A stretch of DNA of 64,000 bases from Geojedonia sp051814705 (GTDB lineage Bacteria > Bacteroidota > Bacteroidia > Flavobacteriales > Flavobacteriaceae). The notes below the pieces were generated by a model. The model had not been told where the DNA came from. It was given only the letters and a program-made list of their open reading frames with translations, and searched no databases. Of this stretch, positions 33,438-42,535 are shown in pieces (position 1 is the stretch's first letter; the number at the start of each line of letters is the position of its first letter). The translations under genes and the position numbers were made by a program. The DNA lies in assembly GCA_051814705.1 (NCBI GenBank), contig JBPWQW010000001.1:1054001-1118000 (forward strand). Direction: 5' to 3'.

Positions 33438-36209
33438 TTAAAATTTTAAGATATAATTAACTAGGCTTTCGTCGTGATCTAAACCCAGCCGTTTTCTTAA
33501 CCTATATCGTTTTGTCTCAACACTTTTTATGGAAATATTCAAGAGGGGAGCAATCTCTTTTGAAGATAAGTTTAAGCGTAAATAGGCACAAAAACGAAGA
33601 TCGTTTGGGGTTAAGCCTGGATGGAATTCCTTAATTTTACCTAAAAAATCTTTGTCTGCATTATTAAAGGCCTGTTCAAAAAAGGCCCAATCACTAGCAC
33701 TGTTCAAATTATTGTCTATAAGCCTTATTGCAGGATTACGGCCGGTAATATGTTTATTTTTTTTCAATTCTTTTTTTATACTACTTAGGACTTCGTTTCT
33801 TTTGATAATGCTCATGGTTGAAATTGCAAGCTCTCTATTTTTGCTTTCTATATCCTGATTGAGCTTTTCATTTTTAATTTGCATAATCTTTTGCTCATTT
33901 TCTAGCTGCTCATGTTTTAACTTTTTACTGTAGTATTGCTTATATGCTTTATGGGTAATTAATACAATTCCAAAAAATGATAATAGATAGATAATTAAGG
34001 CTGTATTTGAGACGTACCAGGGCCTGTTAATTGTGAAATTATAAGAAATGAAATTTTTGGTTAAAAGGTTACCTACCTTGGCTCTTACATTAAAGGTATA
34101 GTCGCCAAACGCAAGGTTTTCGAATTTTTCTTCAGAAGTATCGGTCCAGTTACTCCATTTGTTGTTACGACCATCTAGTTGGTATTGATATTTAACATCT
34201 GAGTACTTATCGTATTGAGGTACGGAGTAATTAAATTTCAAAACACCATGTTTGTAATTAAAGTGAGCTTGTTCATTGATGGGTAAATCAACAATTTTAT
34301 CTTCTAAATCTTGAAAAGTCACAGAATTTAAATAGATGAAATGGTCGTTTTCTTTTTTTATTTTGGATAAATCAATGGTTATATACCCGTTAACAGTACC
34401 TATAATATAATGATTTTTCTTGATAAGAGAAATGTTTTCAAATCCAGAAACTCCTTTCCTTAAACCAGATGGAATTGGTATTGTGGTAATTTTAGGTTTA
34501 TTGGTTACATCGTCATTATCAATGTAACTTAATTTAGATTTTGAAAACACCCATAATTTATTAGCCCTGTCCACAATCAACTTTCCTGAAATATATTCAT
34601 CCTTATCGATCATTGAGCTTAGAATTGAATCCAGTTCAAAAGTTTTACTCTTATCACTATACTTAAATACCCCTTTTTCTGAAGCGTAAACAATTTGGTC
34701 GTTGTATTTGATTAAACTTGAATTTTTGCCTGAAGACAAGTTTGTTTCCATATCGATATTAGTAACCTTGGTTAAGCTATCGTTCAATTTTAATCTAAAA
34801 ACACCTTTATATTCATGACTTACCCAAACTTGATTGCCTTTATAAATTTCCAAGTATCTTGATGAATTATTAAATCCTTCAACTTTATTTTTAACTTTCC
34901 AAGAACCATTGTTTTTTTCAAGCACATACAAACCGTTATAGTTGCCTTGTAGGAGTAGATTTTTACTGTTTGGCACAGGTTTAAATGTCCAAGCCCCCAA
35001 TGTGTTACTTATTTGTTTAGCTTTTCCTTGATCGATCAAAAAAGTTCCTAAGTGATGTCCACAAAATAAATCTTCATTATTATAAACATATAATTCCCAG
35101 ACTTGACCAGCGGTGCCTTCAATAAATTTAAAAGGATCGTGTACGGCGTCTAATTTTCTATAAAATAGACCTTGATTAGATCCTACATAGATGAAATCAT
35201 TAAAGATTTGAGTAGCATAAACAGTACCTAATACGCCTTCATAATCAAAAAATGTATTAATTGCCGATTGGACGTTGATATAGTTTATCCCATTGTCTAG
35301 GCCAGCCCATACGTTTCGATCCTTATCTTCAAATAGTGAAAGGACGGTATTGTTGCCCAATCCATTTTTCTGAGTAATCTGGTATAAAATATCACCTTTT
35401 TTATCCAAGAACAAAATACCATCAGAAATAGTTCCTATTACAAAACTACCGTCAGTAAGTTGGATACTACTGAACGCGTTTGTTTTATTTAAAATAGCTG
35501 TCGCAGGTATTTGCCAATTGGCTATTCTTCCATTTTGAAATTTATAAAAACCTGAATTTCGGGTTAGGACCAACAGACTGTCGTCTTGCTCAAAAATATT
35601 GATAACCCGGTCAGAATCAATCATTGAGTCCGTAATGATTAAGTTTGATTTGCCGTTTTCAATAAGATAAACACCTTCCTTGGCAACGTGATAATATATA
35701 CGATTTTTTACCTTAAAGACCTTGTAAATAATATTATTGGCGGAAATGATCTCAAATTTTTCAGTTTTGGTATTATAGAAATATATGTTATTGCTGGATT
35801 GAAACAAAACCCATTCATTAAACTCAATAATGTTCCATATCTGTTCGTCCACCAACATTTGAGTGTCAAGTTTGGATACTAAGGAAAAATATTCCAATAT
35901 TCCCATATTATTATTTTTCCAATATCCAAATTCCTCATAACAAGCCGTATAGATTTTGTTTCCTATAACATTTACTGCCCTGATTATTGTATTATTTGGC
36001 GAATTATAAGTAAGCCATTTGGAACCGTTAAATTCTAACAATCCTCTGTTGTTGGCAACGTAAATAAACTTATTGGGAGCTTGAGAAATCATCCAATTTT
36101 GATTATCTCCAATGTAATCTTCTGTTGTAAATTTTTCAATAGGGGGTAACTCTTGACTAAAAGAAATCAAGGACGTGAGCAATAAAACAAACAACTGAAA
36201 AGCTTTCAT
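33438..36209 (-). CDS. Membrane-spanning PUL regulator: beta-propeller, triple-Y, LuxR-type HTH
   Basis: The 923-residue protein joins an extracytoplasmic sensor to a DNA-binding domain. A signal or anchor sequence (MKAFQLFVLLLTSLISFSQ) is followed by about 600 residues of beta-propeller repeats of the two-component regulator-propeller type. A Y_Y_Y domain (about 640-730), one membrane segment (about 733-752), a coiled coil (about 755-830) and a C-terminal LuxR-type HTH (about 865-915, LSSKEIAPLLNISIKSVETKRYRLRKRLGL) follow. No histidine kinase or receiver domain is present, so it differs from classical hybrid two-component PUL regulators and probably acts as a one-component transmembrane transcription factor. 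It is transcribed toward susC. Confidence 0.9.
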   Translation of the reverse strand: MKAFQLFVLLLTSLISFSQELPPIEKFTTEDYIGDNQNWMISQAPNKFIYVANNRGLLEFNGSKWLTYNSPNNTIIRAVNVIGNKIYTACYEEFGYWKNNNMGILEYFSLVSKLDTQMLVDEQIWNIIEFNEWVLFQSSNNIYFYNTKTEKFEIISANNIIYKVFKVKNRIYYHVAKEGVYLIENGKSNLIITDSMIDSDRVINIFEQDDSLLVLTRNSGFYKFQNGRIANWQIPATAILNKTNAFSSIQLTDGSFVIGTISDGILFLDKKGDILYQITQKNGLGNNTVLSLFEDKDRNVWAGLDNGINYINVQSAINTFFDYEGVLGTVYATQIFNDFIYVGSNQGLFYRKLDAVHDPFKFIEGTAGQVWELYVYNNEDLFCGHHLGTFLIDQGKAKQISNTLGAWTFKPVPNSKNLLLQGNYNGLYVLEKNNGSWKVKNKVEGFNNSSRYLEIYKGNQVWVSHEYKGVFRLKLNDSLTKVTNIDMETNLSSGKNSSLIKYNDQIVYASEKGVFKYSDKSKTFELDSILSSMIDKDEYISGKLIVDRANKLWVFSKSKLSYIDNDDVTNKPKITTIPIPSGLRKGVSGFENISLIKKNHYIIGTVNGYITIDLSKIKKENDHFIYLNSVTFQDLEDKIVDLPINEQAHFNYKHGVLKFNYSVPQYDKYSDVKYQYQLDGRNNKWSNWTDTSEEKFENLAFGDYTFNVRAKVGNLLTKNFISYNFTINRPWYVSNTALIIYLLSFFGIVLITHKAYKQYYSKKLKHEQLENEQKIMQIKNEKLNQDIESKNRELAISTMSIIKRNEVLSSIKKELKKNKHITGRNPAIRLIDNNLNSASDWAFFEQAFNNADKDFLGKIKEFHPGLTPNDLRFCAYLRLNLSSKEIAPLLNISIKSVETKRYRLRKRLGLDHDESLVNYILKF

Positions 36210-36350
36210 CTTAATGAAAATTAATATCTATCTAGGCTGCTTAAACCATCCTAAATATAGCTTTAGAAATTGACTAAACAAAATGCGGTAAGGTCACACA
36301 TAATTTGAAAAATACTCAAAAAACCAAAATTTATAAAACGGAATAAGGGT

Positions 36351-37079
36351 TTAAGACAATACTAACATTAACAATGCTGCCATTGATCCTCCAACTATCG
36401 GCCCAATAACCGGTATCCACGCATAGCCCCAATCACTTATTGCCTTGCCTTTTATAGGAAGAACTGCATGCATGATCCTTGGTCCCAAGTCACGTGCCGG
36501 ATTTATGGCATAACCCGTAGGGCCACCCAAAGATAAGCCAATGGCCCAAACCAAAAAAGCTACGGGTAAGGCTCCCAATGAGCCCAATCCTACAATGGTT
36601 TGGGTATCATTTATGGTAGCATCGGTAAAGTAAAAGATGCAAAACATCAACACAAAGGTTCCTACGGCTTCGGATAATACATTTGAAAATGTATTTCTAA
36701 TAGCTGGTGCCGTGCAAAATACGGCTCTTTTTGCGTTGCCATCTTCGGTAACATCAAAATGATTTTTGTACATCAGCCAAACAATGGACGACCCAATCAT
36801 GGCGCCCAACATTTGAGCAAAAACATACAAAGGCACATCTTCCCAAGGGAATTTACCAGCGACGGCTAAACTGATGCTAACTGCTGGGTTGATATGTGCG
36901 CCACTATAGGGTCCAGCAATAACAACTGCTACATAAACTGCTAGACCCCAACCTGTAGTAATGACTATCCAACCACTATTGTTCCCATAAGTTTTATTTA
37001 ATACAACGTTGGCTACAACACCACCACCTAATAAAATAAGTATGGCTGTTCCTATAATTTCTGCAATAAATGGCGACAT
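36351..37079 (-). CDS. glpF: Glycerol facilitator GlpF (aquaglyceroporin)
   Basis: GlpF is a six-helix inner-membrane channel for glycerol. Both asparagine boxes are present: HINPAVS and GYAINPARDLGPR. The Asp directly after the second NPAR is characteristic of glycerol facilitators rather than water-only aquaporins. The length of 242 aa is normal. It is the last gene of the leftward glpD-glpK-glpF unit, 16 bases after glpK. No clear terminator was seen before the PUL regulator gene that follows on the same strand. Confidence 0.95.
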   Translation of the reverse strand: MSPFIAEIIGTAILILLGGGVVANVVLNKTYGNNSGWIVITTGWGLAVYVAVVIAGPYSGAHINPAVSISLAVAGKFPWEDVPLYVFAQMLGAMIGSSIVWLMYKNHFDVTEDGNAKRAVFCTAPAIRNTFSNVLSEAVGTFVLMFCIFYFTDATINDTQTIVGLGSLGALPVAFLVWAIGLSLGGPTGYAINPARDLGPRIMHAVLPIKGKAISDWGYAWIPVIGPIVGGSMAALLMLVLS

Positions 37080-37095
37080 AGTTTAGTGAGTTTAA

Positions 37096-38595
37096 TTATG
37101 AATTATTTTTTGACCAATATTCTAAAGCGTCAATAGCTTTATACCATCCTTTGATATTTTTATCAATGGTTTTTCTTTCTTCTGTAGGTTTAAAATGCCT
37201 ATCGGTTTGCCAAATTTCTTGAATTTCTTCTAGACTTTCCCAATACCCTACTGCCAATCCAGCTAAAAAAGCGGCTCCCATGGCCGTAGTTTCTACTACT
37301 TTTGGACGAACGGTTATGGTATTTAAAACATCGGCTTGAAACTGCATGAGCATATTGTTTACTGTGGCGCCACCATCTACGCGCAACTCTTTTATAGAAA
37401 TTCCAGAATCGGCTTCCATAGCTTTTAATACATCCATCGTTTGATAAGCTATAGATTCTAAGGCTGCACGAGCAATGTGAGCATCGGTACTTCCTCTGGT
37501 TAATCCAAAAATAGTTCCTTGCGCATGCTGATTCCAATGTGGTGCGCCCAATCCGGCAAATGCAGGAACGAAATAAACGCCTTCAGTACTTTCGACAGAA
37601 TTGGCAAGGTTTTCAACATCAGAAGAATTTCGTATAATTTTCAAGCTATCACGCAACCATTGTACAACGGCGCCAGCAATGAAAATACTGCCCTCAAACG
37701 CATAGTGCGTTTTTCCGTTAATTTTCCAAGCTACCGTTGTTAATAAGTTGTTTTTTGATACGATTGGTCTTTCGCCGATGTTCATTAACATAAAACAACC
37801 TGTGCCATAAGTGTTTTTAACCATACCGGGTTTGGTGCACATTTGCCCAAATAAAGCGGCTTGTTGGTCTCCTGCAATACCTGCAATTGGGATTTTGGAG
37901 TCGTAAAATGTAGATTTTGTGTGTCCGTACACTTCACTTGATTGTTTTACTTTAGGCAACATGCTTTTTGGGATGGTCAATAATTCGAGCAACTCATCAT
38001 CCCATTCCAATGTATTTATATTAAACATCAAGGTTCTTGAAGCATTGGAAACATCGGTAACATGCTCTTCACCTTTAGTGAAATTCCATATTAACCACGT
38101 GTCGATAGTCCCTAAAATAAGATCTCCTGCCTCAGCTCGCGCTCTTGCACCTTCTACATGATCTAAAATCCATTTTACTTTGGTGCCCGAAAAATAGGAG
38201 TCAATTACCAGACCTGTTTTTTTTCTAATGCTATCATTTCTTCCTTGTTTCTTCAGCTCATCACAATAAGAAGACGTTCTTTTGTCTTGCCAGACAATGG
38301 CGTTGTAAACTGGTTTTCCTGTTTTTTTGTCCCAAACCACTACGGTTTCTCTTTGGTTGGTGATACCGATAGCTGCTATATTTTCAACATTCAATCCTTT
38401 TTTGGCAATAGCTTCAGCAGCAACTCCTGCTTGAGTTGACCAAATTTCTAGTGGATCATGTTCAACCCATCCTGGATTCGGGAAATATTGAGTAAACTCT
38501 TTTTGTGCAACGGATACGATAGCTCCTTGTTTATCAAAAACAATCGCTCTCGAACTTGTAGTTCCTTGATCTAAAGCCAGTATATAATTTTCCAT
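37096..38595 (-). CDS. glpK: Glycerol kinase GlpK
   Basis: GlpK phosphorylates glycerol to glycerol 3-phosphate with ATP in the cytoplasm. FGGY-kinase motifs are clear: YILALDQGTTSSRAIVFD at the N-terminus, the segment around GITNQRETVVVWD, NTYGTGCFMLMN, and the C-terminal signature LRVDGGATVNNMLMQFQ. I start it at the ATG at 38595 (MENYILALDQ), giving 499 aa, the normal family length; a longer reading would add 26 unrelated residues that overlap the glpD gene. It lies 20 bases downstream of glpD. Confidence 0.97.
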   Translation of the reverse strand: MENYILALDQGTTSSRAIVFDKQGAIVSVAQKEFTQYFPNPGWVEHDPLEIWSTQAGVAAEAIAKKGLNVENIAAIGITNQRETVVVWDKKTGKPVYNAIVWQDKRTSSYCDELKKQGRNDSIRKKTGLVIDSYFSGTKVKWILDHVEGARARAEAGDLILGTIDTWLIWNFTKGEEHVTDVSNASRTLMFNINTLEWDDELLELLTIPKSMLPKVKQSSEVYGHTKSTFYDSKIPIAGIAGDQQAALFGQMCTKPGMVKNTYGTGCFMLMNIGERPIVSKNNLLTTVAWKINGKTHYAFEGSIFIAGAVVQWLRDSLKIIRNSSDVENLANSVESTEGVYFVPAFAGLGAPHWNQHAQGTIFGLTRGSTDAHIARAALESIAYQTMDVLKAMEADSGISIKELRVDGGATVNNMLMQFQADVLNTITVRPKVVETTAMGAAFLAGLAVGYWESLEEIQEIWQTDRHFKPTEERKTIDKNIKGWYKAIDALEYWSKNNS

Positions 38596-38615
38596 AAAGT
38601 TTAAATTTAATAATT

Positions 38616-40178
38616 TTATAATACGTACTGATTGGCGATTTTGATAAAATCTGATAGTTGCTCTTGGCGCCATTGCTCATTCTTATTCAGTTCTTTTGCT
38701 AATAATGTAGCCGCCAGAGGTGCTATGTCTATTGCCGCTTTTGAATCTAGGAACAGAACTCTAACCCGTCTTGCCAGCACATCTTCAATAGTCCGAGCCA
38801 TTTCGTTACGAACCGCCCAAACCACTTCGGCTTTTACAAATTCTAAGCGTGGATGCAATGTCTCTCCTAGTTCTGGTGAATCTACTATTAGCTGTTCAAT
38901 GGCTTTTTGATCGGTTCCATAAATATACAAGTGATTAGTATCATCAACTTTGCCATTGGCACCATGAATTAACAAGTCTTTGGTTTTACAGGCTGCCTTT
39001 GGCAACTTCCCTAAAGCTATAGCTTTATTTACAGTATCTTGGGCCATTCTTCTGTAAGTAGTCCATTTACCTCCTGTTATGGTGATTAATTCAGAGTTTG
39101 AAACAATTATTTTATGGCTTCTGGAAATTTCCTTGGTTTTTTCAGATTTATCTTTTGGTGCTGCCAAAGGACGCAGGCCAGCGAATATGCTCAATACATC
39201 ACTCTTACTAACCTTTTTGTTTAAATAGGTATTGACTGTAGAAATAATAAAATCGACTTCCTTATCCAAAGGTTTAGGCTCTAAACTGTGGCTATCCAGC
39301 AGGGTATCAGTGGTGCCTACTAATACTCTGTTATGCCACGGAACTAAAAATAGGACCCTGCCGTCAACAGTTTTTGGAATCATAACAGCATCTTTACCGG
39401 GCAAGAAGGATTTATCCAAAACCAGGTGAATGCCCTGACTAGGGCGTACGATTTCTTTAGCTTCAGAATTATCCATTTTCAAAACTTCGTCGGTAAAAAC
39501 ACCGGTAGCATTGATAACTACTTTTGCGTTCAAATGGTATATTTTTTTCGTCTCCGTGTCTTCTGCAATAACGCCATTAACCTTGCCGTCAATATTTTTT
39601 TGTAATTGGGTGACTCGAAAATGATTTAAGACCGTAGCTCCATTTTCAATACAACTCTGTGCAATATTAACCGCTAGTCTAGAGTCATCAAATTGACCGT
39701 CGTGATATACCACACCCCCTTTTAAATGCGTGGTATTTATGGTTGATAATCTTGAAGCCGTCTCATTTTTATTGATTCTTAGGGATTTTCCAAAACTGAG
39801 CTTTCCAGCCAAAAAATCATATACTTTTAATCCAATTGTATAGAAAAAATTATCCCACCATTTGTAGTTGGGAATAATAAAAGACTGATTGTGAACTAGG
39901 TGTGATGCATTTTTTAATAGCAAACCCCTTTCGTATAAAGCCTCCTTAACCAAATCAATATTGCCCTGAGCCAAATACCTGACGCCACCGTGCACTAATT
40001 TAGTACTTCGGCTGGAGGTGCCTTTTGCAAAATCAACTTGCTCTAGTAATAAGGTTTTATAACCACGGGTAACGCTGTCTAATGCAACACCTAAACCTGT
40101 TGCCCCACCTCCAATAATGATGATTTCCCAGTTTTGGTCATCATGTAATTGGTTGACTAAAGTTTCTCTACTAAACAA
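38616..40178 (-). CDS. glpD: Aerobic glycerol-3-phosphate dehydrogenase GlpD
   Basis: GlpD is a membrane-associated FAD enzyme that oxidises glycerol 3-phosphate to dihydroxyacetone phosphate and passes electrons to quinone. The FAD motif IIGGGATGLGVALDS is at about residues 20-35, and the family signature GTSSRSTKLVHGGVRYL follows at about 54-71. A C-terminal DAO domain is present. The length of 520 aa is normal. It is the first gene of the operon, divergent from a DeoR-type regulator; a TATATTTG element and a tandem 10-bp repeat lie upstream. Confidence 0.96.
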   Translation of the reverse strand: MFSRETLVNQLHDDQNWEIIIIGGGATGLGVALDSVTRGYKTLLLEQVDFAKGTSSRSTKLVHGGVRYLAQGNIDLVKEALYERGLLLKNASHLVHNQSFIIPNYKWWDNFFYTIGLKVYDFLAGKLSFGKSLRINKNETASRLSTINTTHLKGGVVYHDGQFDDSRLAVNIAQSCIENGATVLNHFRVTQLQKNIDGKVNGVIAEDTETKKIYHLNAKVVINATGVFTDEVLKMDNSEAKEIVRPSQGIHLVLDKSFLPGKDAVMIPKTVDGRVLFLVPWHNRVLVGTTDTLLDSHSLEPKPLDKEVDFIISTVNTYLNKKVSKSDVLSIFAGLRPLAAPKDKSEKTKEISRSHKIIVSNSELITITGGKWTTYRRMAQDTVNKAIALGKLPKAACKTKDLLIHGANGKVDDTNHLYIYGTDQKAIEQLIVDSPELGETLHPRLEFVKAEVVWAVRNEMARTIEDVLARRVRVLFLDSKAAIDIAPLAATLLAKELNKNEQWRQEQLSDFIKIANQYVL

Positions 40179-40215
40179 TGCACTTATTTTTATTATAAAT
40201 TAATATGTGTTACAA

Positions 40216-40223
40216 CAAATATA
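40216..40223 (-). promoter_or_regulatory. Putative -7 element of the glpD-glpK-glpF operon
   Basis: The minus strand reads TATATTTG, an exact TAnnTTTG match, 38 bases upstream of the glpD ATG. The -33 area falls on the tandem ACGAAACAT repeats, so a bound regulator would block RNA polymerase. Confidence 0.45.
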
Positions 40224-40230
40224 TAAATAA

Positions 40231-40260
40231 AAATAACATAACGAAACATAACGAAACATT
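40231..40260. promoter_or_regulatory. Tandem 10-bp repeat, probable operator of the DeoR-type glycerol regulator
   Basis: ACGAAACAT occurs at 40241-40249 and 40251-40259, with a diverged third unit (AATAACATA) just before it. The 10-bp period places the copies on one face of the helix. DeoR-family regulators, including E. coli GlpR, recognise sites containing TTTCG/CGAAA and ATGTT cores, which this repeat contains on the opposite strand as ATGTTTCGT. Confidence 0.6.
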
Positions 40261-40316
40261 AGATTGCGTTAGAATCGAAATATTTTTATTAATTACTTCG
40301 TTTGCTTTCATTTTGT

Positions 40317-40324
40317 TATATTTG
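40317..40324 (+). promoter_or_regulatory. Putative -7 element of the DeoR-type regulator gene
   Basis: TATATTTG, an exact TAnnTTTG match, ends 12 bases before the ATG at 40337. It implies a very short leader and supports that ATG over the longer in-frame start at 40205. No proper -33 TTG was found. Confidence 0.4.
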
Positions 40325-40336
40325 TTAGGTAAGATT

Positions 40337-41089
40337 ATGAAAAGACATCAACTTATATTAGACAAGCTTGCTAAGCAAAAATACATTGAGGTAGCTGAAT
40401 TATGCAAAACCTTAAAAGTATCGGCTGTTACAATCCGTAAAGACTTGAAACTTTTAGAAAAAAAAGGGTTGCTTTTTAGGTCTCATGGAGGTGCTTCTTT
40501 GGATAATCCTTATATTAATGAAAAGGCAATTTTTGAAAAGGAAAAAATATCCGTAGAAGAGAAAAATGGAATCGCACAAATGGCTGCTAATCTTATAGAA
40601 GAAAACGATTCTATCATGGTTGCTTCAGGAACAACTGTTCAAGCGTTTTCAAAATTTATTAAGCCTAAAAATAAATTAACAGTTATCACGTCGTCTTTAA
40701 ATGTTGTATTGCATTTAATTCATGATAAAAATATACAAATCTTGCAGCTTGGAGGGTATATACGGCATAGTTCTGCTTCCGTAATTGGCTCTTACGCTGC
40801 TCATATTCTGGATAATGTGTCTTGTAGCAAGCTCTTTTTAGGTGTTGATGGTATTGATTTTGAATATGGCCTATCAACTACAAGTTTAGAAGAAGCGCAA
40901 TTAAACCAAAGTATGTTAGCATCGGCACAAAAAACCATTGTTTTAGCCGATTCTTCAAAATTTGGCAAAAAAAGTTTTGCTAGAATTTGTGGATTGGAAC
41001 AAATTGATGAAATTATTACCGATCGTGGGATTTCTGCAGCGAACCAGAAAAAATTAGAAGGAAAAGGTATTAAAGTGACTATTGTATAG
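40337..41089 (+). CDS. glpR: DeoR-family transcriptional regulator of glycerol genes (GlpR-like)
   Basis: The protein has an N-terminal DeoR winged helix-turn-helix (MKRHQLILDKLAKQKYIEV, then LKVSAVTIRKDLKLLEKKGLLFRSHGGA) and a C-terminal sugar-phosphate sensor domain of the isomerase-like DeoRC fold, with GTTVQAF and LADSSKFGKKSF motifs. From the ATG at 40337 it is 250 aa, the usual family length. A start at 40205 would add 44 residues including a spurious hydrophobic stretch upstream of the HTH. The gene is divergent from glpD, and the shared intergenic region holds a tandem repeat, so it probably represses the glp operon until glycerol 3-phosphate accumulates. The GlpR name rests on context. 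Confidence 0.9.
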   Translation: MKRHQLILDKLAKQKYIEVAELCKTLKVSAVTIRKDLKLLEKKGLLFRSHGGASLDNPYINEKAIFEKEKISVEEKNGIAQMAANLIEENDSIMVASGTTVQAFSKFIKPKNKLTVITSSLNVVLHLIHDKNIQILQLGGYIRHSSASVIGSYAAHILDNVSCSKLFLGVDGIDFEYGLSTTSLEEAQLNQSMLASAQKTIVLADSSKFGKKSFARICGLEQIDEIITDRGISAANQKKLEGKGIKVTIV

Positions 41090-41271
41090 GTCTAACCAAT
41101 AGATAAATGCAAGTGTCAAGAAGCTGTATTAGTCAAAGGTATATTCCCTTAAATGTAACTGTTCTCATTTAAATATATAAACCATTTTTAGCATTGTACT
41201 TCAAGAAACACACACTTTAAATGGTTAAATTGGTTACCAATTTTGAAAAGCGCAAATTATTATTGTTATAG

Positions 41272-41279
41272 TATATTTG
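41272..41279 (+). promoter_or_regulatory. Putative -7 element of the FGE gene
   Basis: TATATTTG followed by C, an exact TAnnTTTG match, lies 25 bases before the ATG at 41305. The nearest upstream TTG is 26 bases away, rather long for a -33 element. Confidence 0.4.
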
Positions 41280-41304
41280 CTTGTAAAAGTACACTTAAGG
41301 TTAA

Positions 41305-42372
41305 ATGAAAAATATAACAATCAATATTCTTTCTTGTATTTGTATTCTCATCCTTTTTGGGTGTAAAAAGCAAAAAGCCATTTCAGATAAGGACTTTTCA
41401 ATTCTGGCCCCAAAAGGAATGGTTTGGATTCAAGGGGGTGCATTTGAACAAGGTGCCGTAGCTCAAGATCACATGGCGTTGCCTCATGAAAAACCACAAC
41501 ATCCAGTTACAGTTGATGGGTTTTTTATGGATGAAACAGAAGTGACCAATGCCCAATTTGCCGAATTTGTTAAAGCCACAGGGTATTTAACAACCGCCGA
41601 ACGTAGTGTGGATTGGGAAGAATTGAAAAAACAACTCCCAAAAGACACTCCAAAACCACATGATTCTATATTACAACCTGGGTCGTTGACCTTTAAAAAA
41701 ACAAAATCATCTCTTCCTAATTTATATGATTTTTCACAGTGGTGGCATTGGTCTTTAGGTGCTAATTGGAGACACCCAAGCGGAAAGCACAGTTCTATCG
41801 AAGGGAAAGAAAATTATCCGGTAGTTCAAATTTCTTTTGAAGACGCCCAGGCCTATTGTAAATGGGCAGGAAGGCGACTGCCTACAGAAGCCGAATGGGA
41901 ATATGCTGCTCGAGGAGGAAAAGAAAACACAATATTTTTTTGGGGAGATGATAAAACACAACTTTCTAAAATGGCTAATTCATGGGAAGGAGAGTTTCCT
42001 GTGAGCAATACATTGGAAGACGGTTATGAGAACTTGTCTCCAGTAAAATCATTTCCTGTAAATGGTTATGGGCTCTATGATATGGCAGGTAATGTTTGGG
42101 AATGGACAAGCGATTGGTATAACACCAATTATTATAGACATTTAGCTGATTTAAAAGAAAGGGTATTAAATCCAAGGGGAGCAGAAAAAGCCTTCAATCC
42201 AAATAATCCTTATTTAGAAGAAAAAGTAATTCGAGGTGGTTCTTTTCTATGCAGTGAATCCTATTGTGCCAGTTATAGAGTGTCTGCCCGTATGGCGAGT
42301 AGCCCGGACTCTTCACTTGAACATTTGGGGTTTAGGACAGTTGCGACACCCGACATGCTATCTAAAGACTAA
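41305..42372 (+). CDS. Formylglycine-generating enzyme homologue (SUMF1/FGE), exported lipoprotein
   Basis: FGE oxidises the cysteine of a CxPSR motif in sulfatases to formylglycine using oxygen. The protein has a lipoprotein signal ending LFGC (Cys20) and an FGE-sulfatase domain over about residues 38-348: GGAFEQG, DETEVTNAQFAEF, GRRLPTEAEWEYAARGG, GLYDMAGNVWEWTSDW and a C-terminal RGGSFLCSESYCASYR. The last contains two cysteines five residues apart (316 and 321), matching the copper-binding catalytic pair of human FGE, which purely structural SUMF1-like lipoproteins such as GldJ and GldK would not need. It could mature the sulfatase of the nearby PUL in the periplasm. Confidence 0.88.
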   Translation: MKNITINILSCICILILFGCKKQKAISDKDFSILAPKGMVWIQGGAFEQGAVAQDHMALPHEKPQHPVTVDGFFMDETEVTNAQFAEFVKATGYLTTAERSVDWEELKKQLPKDTPKPHDSILQPGSLTFKKTKSSLPNLYDFSQWWHWSLGANWRHPSGKHSSIEGKENYPVVQISFEDAQAYCKWAGRRLPTEAEWEYAARGGKENTIFFWGDDKTQLSKMANSWEGEFPVSNTLEDGYENLSPVKSFPVNGYGLYDMAGNVWEWTSDWYNTNYYRHLADLKERVLNPRGAEKAFNPNNPYLEEKVIRGGSFLCSESYCASYRVSARMASSPDSSLEHLGFRTVATPDMLSKD

Positions 42373-42443
42373 AGCTTTTTTGGTCGAATTTTTTGTTTTT
42401 GAAGTTAAGCTTCAGAGAACAGAAGTGAAACGATAAACTCTAG

Positions 42444-42466
42444 AATGAGCTGCTGCTTCATTTTTT
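42444..42466 (+). terminator. Terminator after the FGE gene
   Basis: AATGAGC pairs with GCTTCATT (one bulged base) around a TGCT loop and is followed by six Ts. It lies about 70 bases after the FGE stop. Confidence 0.5.
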
Positions 42467-42535
42467 GTATAGTTAAATTATCTCTCATATTTATTTCTCT
42501 TACAATGTATTAGTATAATTAACGTTATTTGTGAA

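Noticed and set aside
40205..40336. Start of the DeoR-type regulator at 40205 with an N-terminal hydrophobic segment
   Set aside because: It would run through the operator repeats and promoter element, and DeoR proteins begin directly with the HTH.
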